This document shows positions 33,808 through 42,343 of a DNA stretch of 64,000 bases, one piece after another; the first letter of the stretch is position 1, and each line of letters begins with the position of its first letter. The DNA is taken from NCBI GenBank assembly GCA_020161315.1, contig JAIUOH010000014.1, positions 1-64,000 of the forward strand. The letters run 5' to 3'. The notes under the pieces are model-generated. The model was given only the letters and a program-made list of their open reading frames with translations, was not told where the DNA came from and made no database searches. The position numbers were made by a program, and so were the translations under genes. Origin of the DNA: Actinomycetota bacterium. GTDB taxonomy: Bacteria > Actinomycetota > Actinomycetes > Actinomycetales > Microbacteriaceae.

Positions 33808-34626
33808 CAGCGCCCCGCGCCTGGCCCGGGTCATTTCGGCCCTCGCCTCGAGCTCATCGTCTGCGGGGTACGCAATCTCTTCAAGCGAGAGCCCGTGAGC
33901 CGGCATTACGGTGAAGCGGCTCGAGCGCTCGCGCGCGTCGCGCAGACTCACGAGATCGTCTCGGCTGATCCTCGCGCTGCCAACCGCAACCACCGAGCCA
34001 ACGAGTGCTCGAACCATTGAATGACAGAACGCGTCGGCCTCAATGGCCACCACGAACGCGCCGTCTTCGGCCCTGCGCCAGTCGAAGCGCAGCAGCTCTC
34101 GCACCGCGGTGGCACCCTCGCGCGCCTTGCAAAAGGTCGTGAAGTCTTGCAGCCCGAGCAACTCATCACTCGCCTGCTGCATCGATTCGAGATCAAGCAA
34201 CTTTGGCACGTCGGCTGTGAATCGCGAGGTCAGAGGATCGCGGCTGGTACTGACGTCACGCAGTCGGTATTCATACCTGCGCTTTAGAGCACCAAATCGC
34301 GCGTCGAACGCCGTCGGCACCTCGCGCACCGCATGCACCACGGCATCAGAGCTGTCGCGCCTCGCGAGCACCCCGCTCAGGCGCCGTGGCGTGATCCTCG
34401 CAGCAAACTCGTCTGCGACGTCAACGTGTGCCACCTGCCCTCGCGCGTGCACCCCCGCGTCGGTGCGACCGCCGACCACCAGGCGCGGCCGCGATTCTTC
34501 GGTCTCTGCGCGAAGCAGCACCCCGAGCGCCGCCTCGATCTCGTCTTGCACTGTACGCAGCCCCGGCTGCGACGCCCACCCGTGAAACTCGGTGCCGTCG
34601 TAGCCGATATCGAGGCGCAGTCGCAT
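33781..34626 (-). CDS. truA: tRNA pseudouridine(38-40) synthase TruA
   Basis: 281 aa with catalytic Asp in GGRTDAGVHARGQ, the N-terminal DGTEFHGWASQPG and C-terminal DAFCHSMVRALVG. It makes pseudouridine at positions 38-40 of the tRNA anticodon arm. The last residues, LVEPVETEL, are encoded by the intergenic REP-like repeat, so the native stop was probably displaced by repeat insertion. Divergent from the acyltransferase gene, with only 19 bases between starts. Confidence 0.95.
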   Translation of the reverse strand: MRLRLDIGYDGTEFHGWASQPGLRTVQDEIEAALGVLLRAETEESRPRLVVGGRTDAGVHARGQVAHVDVADEFAARITPRRLSGVLARRDSSDAVVHAVREVPTAFDARFGALKRRYEYRLRDVSTSRDPLTSRFTADVPKLLDLESMQQASDELLGLQDFTTFCKAREGATAVRELLRFDWRRAEDGAFVVAIEADAFCHSMVRALVGSVVAVGSARISRDDLVSLRDARERSSRFTVMPAHGLSLEEIAYPADDELEARAEMTRARRGALVEPVETEL

Positions 34627-34645
34627 GGGCTAAAATATACAGGTT

Positions 34646-36706
34646 ATGGCAGGCGTCGCTCCATTGGCGACGCGCCCTGGTGCCGTTGCCGAGCACCCAA
34701 CACGAGCGCGCTTTCAGCGCAGCACCCCGATACGGATGACTTCTAGCTTTACCCCAAACGCTTCGACCGCCAGCGCCGCCAAGCGACCCTGGCGACTCAG
34801 CGGGCTTGACGGGCTGCGGGCCGTCGCCGTCGCGATGGTCGTGATCTACCACCTCACCCCCGAGGCGCTGCCCGGCGGCTTTTTCGGCGTCGACGTGTTC
34901 TTTGTGATCAGCGGGTTTCTGATCACCACCCTTCTGCTCTCGGAGCACCACCGCAGCGGCGGCATAGCCCTCGCCGACTTTTGGCGGCGCCGCGCACGGC
35001 GACTTCTGCCTGCACTGGCCCTCGTCATTCTGGTGAGCACGAGCGCCGCGCTGCTCGCTGGCAAAGAACTACTCGTCAGCATTGGTGCGCAAATCGCTGG
35101 CGCTTCGCTCTTCATCGCGAACTGGGTCTACATCGCGCTCGGCACCGACTATTTCGCGGTTGAAAACCCCGAACTCTTTCGCAATACCTGGTCGCTTGCG
35201 ATTGAGGAGCAGTTCTACGTTGTCTTGCCGCTCGCGCTGATCGTTGCGCTGCGCATGCGGGCCCGCGCAACCCGAGTGCTCAGTTTCACCCTGCTCGGGG
35301 TAGCCTCGGCGGCGTGGATGAGCGTGCTCTTCGCGCAGGGCACCTCGGCTACCCGGGTGTACTTCGGCACCGATACGCACGTGTTCGGCCTGCTGCTCGG
35401 GGTGGCGCTCGCTTGCGCACTCACACCGCCCTCACGGAAGGCATCGAGGCGCATCGGATTGCGCGTCTGGCAGCAAATCGGCTTGCTGCTGGCCGGTATC
35501 GCCGGGCTCTCAGCGCTCGGCTGGCTCGCTTTCACTGTGCGCGAGGGCAGCCCCGAGAGCTTCATGGGTGGCTTTCAGCTCACTACGATCGCCGTGCTTG
35601 TGATCGTGTGGGCAGCTACTCGCGACGGCAGCTGGCTTGGGCGTGCGCTCGATATTCAACCATTGCGCTGGATCGGCGAACGCTCTTACGGCATCTATCT
35701 CTGGCACTGGCCGCTACTGCTCATCGTCGCTGCGCTCGGCGCGAATGCTGGCGCTGAGCCCTGGGTTGTGCCGACACTCACGTTGGTGCTCACACTTGTG
35801 TTTGCGACCCTCTCGTATCGCTTTGTCGAGCAGCCGATTCGTCAGCTCGGGCTTCGAAAGGCGGTGGCAAGTGTGCTTCGCCCCGTGCGTCTTCGCGGGC
35901 GCAGCCTCGCTACGGGCGTCACAATGATCGCAATCGCACTTGTCACGCTGCCCGCGAGCGCCTATGCCGTGTCGATCGCACCCGCGCCAGAGACCTCTTC
36001 GGCGGTCGTTTCTCGTGGCCAAGAGACGCTGCTCGCGCAGGGCAACCGCACGGTGCGTCAGCCGACGCAGCAGCCCACTGTTGGGGCACCGACAGACTCG
36101 GCAACATCTGAGCCAGACGATGTGTCGCTTGTGCCGCAGGGACTCGGCACCAGCTGGGCGGTGACGCCGCGCTTCGATCCCCCTAAGCCCCAGCCCATTG
36201 AAAGCTGGGAGATCTACGCGGTGGGCGACTCAGTGATGCTTGCCAGCGCACCCGAACTCGCCGCAGCCTTCCCCGAGATCTGGATCGACGCTGACGTGTC
36301 TCGAAGCTTTGCATTTGGTGTCGGGCTCACTGAGCAGCTTGCCGCGGCTGGCCAGCTCAGGCCGGTGCTCGTTGTGGGTCTCGGAACGAACGGCCCTGTC
36401 GACGACGACGACCTCGACCGCCTGCTGCGCACCGCCGACGACAGGCGTATGGTCATCGTGAATGCTTACGCCGATCGCTGGTGGATCCCAGAGGTCAACC
36501 AGAAGCTGCGCGCCTTTGCCGACGCGCACCGCGGCGTCACACTCGCCGATTGGGAGGCCGCGATTCCGCTCGTGCCGGGCGGCCTAGCGGGCGACGACAT
36601 TCACCCGAACCCCAGCGGTGGTGAAGCCTATGCGCAGGCCGTGCAGGCGGCGCTCGATGAGCTGCTCGACAAGAGCGAACAGCCGAAGCCCGCAAAGAAG
36701 CGCTGA
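34646..36706 (+). CDS. Membrane acyltransferase (OafA/YrhL type) with C-terminal SGNH-like domain
   Basis: 686 aa. The acyltransferase-3 domain spans about residues 45-420 with RPWRLSGLDGLRAVAVAMVV, FFVISGFLITTLL, RRRARRLLPAL and WSLAIEEQFY. A linker rich in Thr/Gln/Ser follows, then an SGNH hydrolase-like domain from about residue 535 (YAVGDSVMLAS with the GDS Ser, GLGTNGP and DDIHPN). This two-domain form O-acetylates cell-envelope glycans. The ATG at 34646 has no Shine-Dalgarno but TAAAAT lies 10 bases upstream, so a leaderless mRNA is possible. An alternative ATG is at 34736. Confidence 0.9.
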   Translation: MAGVAPLATRPGAVAEHPTRARFQRSTPIRMTSSFTPNASTASAAKRPWRLSGLDGLRAVAVAMVVIYHLTPEALPGGFFGVDVFFVISGFLITTLLLSEHHRSGGIALADFWRRRARRLLPALALVILVSTSAALLAGKELLVSIGAQIAGASLFIANWVYIALGTDYFAVENPELFRNTWSLAIEEQFYVVLPLALIVALRMRARATRVLSFTLLGVASAAWMSVLFAQGTSATRVYFGTDTHVFGLLLGVALACALTPPSRKASRRIGLRVWQQIGLLLAGIAGLSALGWLAFTVREGSPESFMGGFQLTTIAVLVIVWAATRDGSWLGRALDIQPLRWIGERSYGIYLWHWPLLLIVAALGANAGAEPWVVPTLTLVLTLVFATLSYRFVEQPIRQLGLRKAVASVLRPVRLRGRSLATGVTMIAIALVTLPASAYAVSIAPAPETSSAVVSRGQETLLAQGNRTVRQPTQQPTVGAPTDSATSEPDDVSLVPQGLGTSWAVTPRFDPPKPQPIESWEIYAVGDSVMLASAPELAAAFPEIWIDADVSRSFAFGVGLTEQLAAAGQLRPVLVVGLGTNGPVDDDDLDRLLRTADDRRMVIVNAYADRWWIPEVNQKLRAFADAHRGVTLADWEAAIPLVPGGLAGDDIHPNPSGGEAYAQAVQAALDELLDKSEQPKPAKKR

Positions 36707-36779
36707 GCCCAGCGTCACCGGCGCGCGCCCGGCGTCACTGACGGCTACGGCTGCCCCTTGCACAGGCCTGCCTGATCCC

Positions 36780-36811
36780 GCGCGCTAGGTAGAACGCGCG
36801 CTAGGTAGAAC
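36780..36811. repeat. Tandem 16-base duplication
   Basis: GCGCGCTAGGTAGAAC occurs twice head to tail (36780-36795 and 36796-36811), directly before the terminator hairpin between the convergent acyltransferase and rplQ genes. Confidence 0.9.
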
Positions 36812-36814
36812 GCA

Positions 36815-36850
36815 AAGAACCCCGCCACGCTTTCGCGCGGCGGGGTTCTT
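36815..36850. terminator. Bidirectional terminator between acyltransferase gene and rplQ
   Basis: AAGAACCCCGCC at 36815-36826 pairs with GGCGGGGTTCTT at 36839-36850 around a CG-rich loop. The A-rich and T-rich flanks give a U tail in both directions, so it ends both the acyltransferase gene and the infA-rplQ operon. Confidence 0.85.
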
Positions 36851-36873
36851 ACGATGCTCGAGAGCGAGAAGAC

Positions 36874-37389
36874 TTACTTCTCGTCTGCAGCCTCGGTAGC
36901 CTCAGCAGCAACCTCAGTTGCCTCCTCAGCGACCTCTTCGGCTGCAACCTCTGCGACCTCTTCAGCCTCTACTGCCTCGACGGGAGCGGCAGCTGCCTCT
37001 TCCTTCTTAGCGCGCTTGGGCTTCGGGTTCACGGGCTCGAGAACGAGCTCGATGACTGCCATGGGGGCGTTGTCACCCTTGCGGAAGCCGGTCTTGATGA
37101 TGCGGGTGTAGCCACCCTCACGGTTCTCGACGAGGGGTGCGATCTCGGTGAAGAGCTCGTGCACAACTGACTTGTCGAGGATCGAACGCATCACGCGACG
37201 GCGTGCGTGCAGGTCTCCGCGCTTTGCGAAGGTCACGAAACGCTCGGCCACTGGCTGCAGGCGCTTTGCCTTGGTCTCAGTGGTCTGGATGCGCTTGTGT
37301 TCGAACAGCTGCGAAGCCATCTGGTTCAGCAGCAGGCGCTCGTGCGAGGGGCCGCCTCCGAGGCGGGGGCCCTTGTTGGGCTTAGGCAT
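36874..37389 (-). CDS. rplQ: Ribosomal protein L17 (bL17)
   Basis: 171 aa. The core [20 protein letters not shown] to about residue 120 is standard. The C-terminal 50 residues are an Ala/Glu/Val-rich tail ([17 protein letters not shown]), a common actinobacterial extension. Last gene of the infA-rpmJ-rpsM-rpsK-rpoA-rplQ operon. Confidence 0.96.
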   Translation of the reverse strand: MPKPNKGPRLGGGPSHERLLLNQMASQLFEHKRIQTTETKAKRLQPVAERFVTFAKRGDLHARRRVMRSILDKSVVHELFTEIAPLVENREGGYTRIIKTGFRKGDNAPMAVIELVLEPVNPKPKRAKKEEAAAAPVEAVEAEEVAEVAAEEVAEEATEVAAEATEAADEK

Positions 37390-37434
37390 TGTGTACTCCG
37401 TTGAATAAAACTGGCCGCGAGGGCCTAAAAGAAA

Positions 37435-38421
37435 TTAGTTGGCGTCGTCTTCGTAGCTGTAGAACTGTGCGCCGTCAAAGCCGGGCACGGCGTCCTTGAG
37501 CGAAAGACCCATCTCGGTGAGCTTGTCGCGCACCTCGAACACCGACTTCTGACCGAAGTTGCGGATGTTCATCAGCTGGGCCTCGCTGAGCGCTACGAGC
37601 TCGCTCACCGTGTTGATGCCCTCGCGCTTTAGGCAGTTGTAGCTGCGCACCGAAAGGTCGAGATCTTCGATCGGAATCGAGAGCTCGCCGTCGACAACGA
37701 CCTCGGCAGGAGCCGGGCCAATCTCGACGCCCTCAGCAGCGGTGTTCAGCTCGCGAGCCAGACCGAACAGCTCGACCAGGGTCGAACCAGCCGAAGCGAT
37801 TGCGTCGCGCGGGCTGATGGCGGGCTTGGTCTCAACGTCAACCACGAGGCGGTCGAAGTCGGTGCGCTCACCGGCACGAGTTGCCTCGACGCGGTAGGTC
37901 ACCTTGAGCACTGGCGAGTAGATCGAGTCAACCGGAATGCGGCCAACCTCTGCGTCGTCGTTGCGGTTCTGTGCTGCCGAGACGTAGCCGCGGCCACGCT
38001 CGATGGTGAGCTCGAGCTCGAACTGAGCCGAGTCGCCGAGCGTTGCGATGACGAGCTCGGGGTTGTGCACCTCGACACCGGCCGGAGCCGAGATGTCAGC
38101 GGCGGTAACCTCGCCAGCACCGGTCTTACGCAGGTAAGCGGTGATGGGCTCGTCGTGCTCGCTCGAGACCACGAGATCCTTGATGTTCAGGATGATCTCG
38201 GTGACGTCTTCTGAGACGCCAGCGATCGTGGTGAACTCGTGTGCGACACCCTCGAAGCGAACGCTGGTAACAGCGGCGCCGGGGATCGACGAGAGCAGGG
38301 TGCGACGCATCGAGTTGCCGAGCGTGTAGCCGAAGCCGGGCTCGAGGGGCTCGATGACGAAGCGTGAGCGGTACTCGGAGATTGATTCTTCAGTCAGAGT
38401 GGGGCGCTGTGCGATGAGCAC
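37435..38421 (-). CDS. rpoA: RNA polymerase subunit alpha
   Basis: 328 aa with the N-terminal dimerisation domain ([20 protein letters not shown]) and the C-terminal DNA- and activator-binding domain ([29 protein letters not shown]). Normal length. Separated from rpsK by 208 bases that contain two hairpins, so its level may be set partly by RNA processing or attenuation. Confidence 0.98.
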   Translation of the reverse strand: MLIAQRPTLTEESISEYRSRFVIEPLEPGFGYTLGNSMRRTLLSSIPGAAVTSVRFEGVAHEFTTIAGVSEDVTEIILNIKDLVVSSEHDEPITAYLRKTGAGEVTAADISAPAGVEVHNPELVIATLGDSAQFELELTIERGRGYVSAAQNRNDDAEVGRIPVDSIYSPVLKVTYRVEATRAGERTDFDRLVVDVETKPAISPRDAIASAGSTLVELFGLARELNTAAEGVEIGPAPAEVVVDGELSIPIEDLDLSVRSYNCLKREGINTVSELVALSEAQLMNIRNFGQKSVFEVRDKLTEMGLSLKDAVPGFDGAQFYSYEDDAN

Positions 38422-38570
38422 TGTGTTGGTTCCTTTCGCTGGAGTCCGCTATATGACTCATGCGGTATTGAAGAAGGGATGGAACGAAAACGATCTGAAC
38501 GGACTGGCCGGGAAGCAAGCCGAAACTTACTCCCCCGACCGGACCGTTGTCACCGTAATTCCAAGACGAT

Positions 38571-38617
38571 CCGATGACCGCGACCAAAGGTCGCAGTCAT
38601 CGGAGGCCTTGGCCTCC
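38571..38617 (-). other. Two adjacent hairpins in the rpsK-rpoA gap
   Basis: A 15-base stem with one mismatch (38571-38585 with 38589-38603, loop AAA) and a perfect GGAGGCC-TT-GGCCTCC (38602-38617). They lie just after the rpsK stop. They may act as a partial terminator or mRNA-stability element within the operon. Confidence 0.7.
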
Positions 38618-38629
38618 GTGACAATAAAT

Positions 38630-39028
38630 TCAGACGCGGCGACGCTTGGGCGGGCGGCAGCCGTTGTGGGTCTGCGGGGTGACGTCGGTGATCGACCCCA
38701 CCTCGAGGCCTGCGGCCTGCAGCGAACGGATCGCGGTCTCGCGGCCCGATCCGGGACCCTTCACGAAGATGTCAACCTTCTTCATGCCGTGATCCTGTGC
38801 CTTACGAGCAGCGCTCTCGGCGGCGAGCTGTGCGGCGAACGGGGTCGACTTACGCGAACCCTTGAAGCCCACGCCACCCGACGAAGCCCAGCTGATCACA
38901 GCACCGGTGGTGTCAGTGATCGAAACGATGGTGTTGTTGAAGGTCGACTTGATGTGAGCCTGGCCCACGACGACGTTCTTCTTATCTTTGCGACGCGGCT
39001 TGCGCGCCGCGGCCTTTGGTGCAGCCAT
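38630..39028 (-). CDS. rpsK: Ribosomal protein S11 (uS11)
   Basis: 132 aa with [21 protein letters not shown], a [18 protein letters not shown] core and the C-terminal [16 protein letters not shown]. Normal length. It lies 41 bases after rpsM. Confidence 0.98.
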   Translation of the reverse strand: MAAPKAAARKPRRKDKKNVVVGQAHIKSTFNNTIVSITDTTGAVISWASSGGVGFKGSRKSTPFAAQLAAESAARKAQDHGMKKVDIFVKGPGSGRETAIRSLQAAGLEVGSITDVTPQTHNGCRPPKRRRV

Positions 39029-39069
39029 TGAGTATTCTCCTGAAAGCTATCTTGGTCGCGCTGACCGGG

Positions 39070-39438
39070 TTACTTCTTCTTACCGGCGACGGTGCGCTTC
39101 GGGCCCTTGCGGGTACGAGCGTTCGTCTTGGTGCGCTGACCGTGCACGGGAAGACCCTTGCGGTGGCGCAGACCCTGGTAGCTTCCGATCTCAACCTTGC
39201 GGCGGATGTCGGCTGCAACCTCACGGCGGAGGTCACCCTCAACCTTGAAGTTCGCGTCGATGTAGTCGCGAAGCAGAACGAGCTGATCGTCGGTCAGATC
39301 CTTGACGCGGGTGCTGCCGTCGATGCCGGTATCGGCGAGGGTCTTTACGGCGCTGGTGCGGCCAACTCCGTAGATGTATGTGAGTGCAATCACCACGCGC
39401 TTATCGCGTGGGATGTCAACTCCGGCGAGACGTGCCAT
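39070..39438 (-). CDS. rpsM: Ribosomal protein S13 (uS13)
   Basis: 122 aa from the ATG at 39438 ([15 protein letters not shown]). The frame stays open upstream to 39495 but the family start is clear. [10 protein letters not shown] and the basic tail [14 protein letters not shown] are typical. Contacts the A-site finger and the 30S head. Confidence 0.98.
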   Translation of the reverse strand: MARLAGVDIPRDKRVVIALTYIYGVGRTSAVKTLADTGIDGSTRVKDLTDDQLVLLRDYIDANFKVEGDLRREVAADIRRKVEIGSYQGLRHRKGLPVHGQRTKTNARTRKGPKRTVAGKKK

Positions 39439-39540
39439 GTTGGCTCTCCTTGGTGTTGTGGAGGTGTGGTGCGTATCGGGGGTTCGGGCCTCCAACCCGA
39501 GGTGTCCCCTATCTCTTGCGAGACAGGCTCTTCGATGCGC

Positions 39541-39583
39541 TGGTATTTATTGAGTTGTCAAACGTTCGCGCTCTGACGAGCGC
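39541..39583 (-). promoter_or_regulatory. boxB/boxA-like leader element before rpsM
   Basis: On the minus strand a GCGCTC-GTCA-GAGCGC hairpin (39568-39583) is followed by GTTTGACAACTCAATA. This resembles the TTTGAGAACTCAA sequence recalled from actinobacterial rRNA leaders, where it serves as the antitermination or processing box. It sits in the 237-base gap between rpmJ and rpsM, which has no gene. Confidence 0.5.
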
Positions 39584-39675
39584 ACTGCTCGAACTAGCCC
39601 TGCCGCAGCTTCGTCGTGATAGCTAGCGATCACGAGCAAATAATGCAGTCGGGAGGTGCAAGCAGCGACGGGGCT

Positions 39676-39792
39676 TTAGCCCTGGCGCTGTTTGTGCCTA
39701 GGGTTGCTCTTGCAGATCACCATGACACGGCCGTGGCGGCGGATCACCTTGCAGTGATCGCAGATGGGCTTGACGCTGGGGTTGACCTTCAT
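39676..39792 (-). CDS. rpmJ: Ribosomal protein L36 (bL36)
   Basis: 38 aa, too short for ordinary ORF cut-offs but unmistakable. It starts [20 protein letters not shown] and ends NPRHKQRQG. The zinc ligands Cys11, Cys14, Cys27 and His32 are all present, so this is the zinc-binding (C+) form. Its place between infA and rpsM is the conserved one. Confidence 0.97.
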   Translation of the reverse strand: MKVNPSVKPICDHCKVIRRHGRVMVICKSNPRHKQRQG

Positions 39793-39856
39793 TGCGGTTC
39801 CTTACTCGCTGTCCTCGTACTCGCGGGGTGCCGCGAGTCGTTACTTCTCGGCAGGC

Positions 39857-40078
39857 TTACTTGTAGCGGTAGACGATCCGGCCACGGGTCAGATCGTAGG
39901 GAGTCAGCTCCACGATCACGCGGTCCTCAGGAAGGATGCGGATGTAGTGCTGACGCATTTTGCCCGAAATGTGGGCGAGTACCTTGTGTCCGTTGGTCAA
40001 CTCAACGCGGAACATCGCGTTGGGAAGAGCCTCGACAACCTGGCCCTCGATCTCGATGACGCCGTCTTTTTTGGCCAT
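39857..40078 (-). CDS. infA: Translation initiation factor IF-1
   Basis: 73 aa S1-fold (OB) protein, [20 protein letters not shown] through [12 protein letters not shown], full length. First gene of the infA-rpmJ-rpsM-rpsK-rpoA-rplQ operon. It is preceded by a strong sigma-70-type promoter at 40176-40203. Confidence 0.98.
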   Translation of the reverse strand: MAKKDGVIEIEGQVVEALPNAMFRVELTNGHKVLAHISGKMRQHYIRILPEDRVIVELTPYDLTRGRIVYRYK

Positions 40079-40175
40079 ATCCTCTGTATCGCTTAAATAA
40101 ATCTGCTGATCATGCGAGTGCTAGGCGCCGCGATCGCGGGAACGCGAAAGCAGGCGCAAAGCACCAAAAGTCAAT

Positions 40176-40203
40176 ACTATACTCGGCTCGCGCAAATTTT
40201 CAA
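40176..40203 (-). promoter_or_regulatory. Promoter of the infA operon
   Basis: On the minus strand, TTGAAA (40203-40198), a 16-base spacer and TATAGT (40181-40176), close to the primary sigma factor consensus. It implies a 5' leader of about 90 bases before infA. Confidence 0.75.
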
Positions 40204-40320
40204 GTGCGTGTTGCAAGTGTGTCTCGGGCGTGTCGCAACATTCTTCTGTTGCTTGCGCGACTTTCACCTTGCGAACTCCGCCCGCGTCCCGGCCATGGCC
40301 TGTGCGCGTAGGCTCGAACT

Positions 40321-41169
40321 ATGCCTCTCTATGATCCCGCAGACCTCGCCTCACTCGCTACCCTCGCCGGGTCGGTTGCGAAAGATGTTGGCACGCGGAT
40401 CCGCGCGATGCGTGCCGAGGGCGTCGAGGTGGCGAACACCAAGTCGAGCCTCGTCGATGTGGTGACCGCGGCCGACCGCGAGGCTGAGCGGCTCGTCGCC
40501 GAGGCATTGCGCGCTGCCCGCCCGCAGGATGGCCTGCTCGGCGAGGAGGGTCTGAGCGCCCCGAGCGAGAGCGGCATCACCTGGGTCGTCGACCCCATCG
40601 ATGGCACCGTCAACTACCTCTACGACCTGCCCGCTTACGCGGTGAGCATCGCGGCGACGGTCGAAGATGGTCAGCCCGGCACCATGGCCGATGGGCGGCG
40701 GGCGATCGCCGGGGCTGTCTATGTGCCTGCTGTCGATGAGCTCTTCACCGGATTCAAGGGTGGCGGATCGCGACTGAACGGCCTAGATCTTCGGGTTTCA
40801 GAGGCGCGGGATCTCGCGCTGGCGCTCGTTGCGACCGGTTTTGGCTACACCTCGAAGCGCCGCACAGAGCAGGCCGAGGTGGTGCGGCAACTGATCCCGC
40901 GCGTGCGCGACATACGGAGGATGGGTGCGGCCGCGGTCGATCTCTGCAACCTCGCTGCTGGGCGGCTCGATGCCTACTACGAGCGGGGCTTAGCCCCCTG
41001 GGACTACGCGGTCGGTGCGCTCATCGCGCGCGAGGCAGGGGCCGTGACACTCGGCCTGGCCGACGATACGCTCCCCGGCGAGCCGATGCTGGTTGCCGGG
41101 CCGCCAGCGCTCGCGCACGATCTCAGGGCCGAGATCCAGCGCGCGTATGCGACGTTACCCCGGGGCTAG
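40321..41169 (+). CDS. Inositol monophosphatase family protein
   Basis: 282 aa Mg-dependent phosphatase. The metal-binding TWVVDPIDGTVNY (near residues 88-100) and the C-terminal GLAPWDYAVGALIAREAGA are the two family signatures. The Glu of the first metal site is in LLGEEGL. Members act on inositol-1-phosphate, histidinol-phosphate or fructose-1,6-bisphosphate, and the sequence does not decide among these. Followed after 2 bases by the glycosylase gene. Confidence 0.93.
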   Translation: MPLYDPADLASLATLAGSVAKDVGTRIRAMRAEGVEVANTKSSLVDVVTAADREAERLVAEALRAARPQDGLLGEEGLSAPSESGITWVVDPIDGTVNYLYDLPAYAVSIAATVEDGQPGTMADGRRAIAGAVYVPAVDELFTGFKGGGSRLNGLDLRVSEARDLALALVATGFGYTSKRRTEQAEVVRQLIPRVRDIRRMGAAAVDLCNLAAGRLDAYYERGLAPWDYAVGALIAREAGAVTLGLADDTLPGEPMLVAGPPALAHDLRAEIQRAYATLPRG

Positions 41170-41171
41170 TC

Positions 41172-42116
41172 GTGGCTACCCACGAGTCCCTGTTGCGCAC
41201 GCGCGCGCCCTATGACGCCGCCGCGATGCTCGACTTTCTTACGGCGCACGCGGTGCCGGGGCGCGATATTGTGAGGGGCTTTGGCGATGCGGCGGGTGCT
41301 TCGTCATCGCACGCGATCGATGTGCTCGGTGGCACCGTCGTCGCGCACATCGACTGGGCGGAACTGCACGAGTCGGGTAGCGAGGTGGTCGTGCCACTGC
41401 GGCTCGATGTGCCGCATACCGAGCCTGTCAAAGTGCGCGACAGCACACTCTCGCACGCTGAGCCTGCCGAAGTGCTCGAAGGTGCGTTCGCGGTACTGCG
41501 CCGCATGCTCGACCTCGACGCCGACCCAGCGCAGATCGTGAGTGCGCTCGGCGACGACCCGCGGCTCAGCCCGCTCATCGTGCAGAGGCCAGGCTTGCGG
41601 CTGCCGGGAGCTCGCAACTCCCAGGAGTTCGCGCTCGGCACCGTACTCGGGCAGCAGGTCTCGCTTGCTGCCGCGCGCACGCTGCAGGGCCGGCTCGCGG
41701 CACAGTTCGCGGCCGGGCCATCAGCCGCGGGCTTTCTTGCCGCACCCGATGTGGCCGCGATCGCGGCGACCGATGCCTCCGAGTTGCGCGAGCGCATCGG
41801 GCTCACCGCGGCCCGCGCAGAGACGCTGCGCACGGTTGCGGCAGCGTTAGCAGGTGGCCTCGATGTGGGGCACACTGCCGATGTCGCCTCGGCGCGGGTC
41901 GAGTTCGGGGCACTGCGCGGGATCGGCCCGTGGAGCGTCGAAATCGTCGCCATGCGGGCGATGCGAGACCTCGACGCCTACCCCGCGGGCGATCTCATCT
42001 TGAAGCGGGTACTCGGCACCCGCACCGAACGCGAAACCCGCGAGCTCGCCGAGAGCTGGCGCCCCTACCGCGGCTATGCGACCCAGCACCTCTGGGCCGA
42101 CTTTCTTGCCGCGTAG
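41172..42116 (+). CDS. DNA-3-methyladenine glycosylase II, AlkA-like (HhH-GPD)
   Basis: 314 aa base-excision repair glycosylase. It has an N-terminal AlkA-type domain and a HhH-GPD domain with LGQQVSLAAARTLQGRL, the hairpin LRGIGPWSVEIVAMRAM and catalytic Asp in YPAGDLILKR. The GTG start lies 2 bases after the upstream stop. Residues about 77-100 (TEPVKVRDSTLSHAEPAEVL) contain two direct copies of GAGCCTG-type sequence resembling the window's REP-like repeats, so this loop may be repeat-derived. No Ada methyltransferase domain is attached. Confidence 0.92.
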   Translation: MATHESLLRTRAPYDAAAMLDFLTAHAVPGRDIVRGFGDAAGASSSHAIDVLGGTVVAHIDWAELHESGSEVVVPLRLDVPHTEPVKVRDSTLSHAEPAEVLEGAFAVLRRMLDLDADPAQIVSALGDDPRLSPLIVQRPGLRLPGARNSQEFALGTVLGQQVSLAAARTLQGRLAAQFAAGPSAAGFLAAPDVAAIAATDASELRERIGLTAARAETLRTVAAALAGGLDVGHTADVASARVEFGALRGIGPWSVEIVAMRAMRDLDAYPAGDLILKRVLGTRTERETRELAESWRPYRGYATQHLWADFLAA

Positions 42117-42173
42117 CCCGCGGCCCAGTCTGCCCGCCTAGAGTCACCCGCCCATACGCCGCGCCCCGATCCT

Positions 42174-42196
42174 CGTTATTGGAAATACCAATAACG
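42174..42196. repeat. Palindromic repeat family B, copy 2
   Basis: CGTTATTGG-AAATA-CCAATAACG, a 9-base stem. Outside the 5-base loop the core is identical to the copy inside the E2 gene (27695-27727). Non-coding, between the convergent alkA-like and trmB genes. Confidence 0.9.
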
Positions 42197-42219
42197 CAGG
42201 GATAGAGCCGAGCCGAGGC

Positions 42220-42305
42220 GTTCATAAATACGGATGCCGCACGTATCAGCGGATGGATCGGGCGATTTCATCCGCTGATACGTGCGGCATCCGCTGTTAC
42301 GAACA
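42220..42305. repeat. Palindromic repeat family A, copy 2
   Basis: Perfect 25-base stem, 42231-42255 with 42269-42293, around a 13-base loop. An outer degenerate copy includes CGCTGTTACGAACAT. Read on the minus strand it matches copy 1 (16783-16858) nearly base for base over about 31 bases. It may also serve as the terminator between the alkA-like and trmB genes. Confidence 0.92.
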
Positions 42306-42343
42306 TGCCCGCGGCCCAGGCAGCAAAGATTTAAGGCGCGGGA

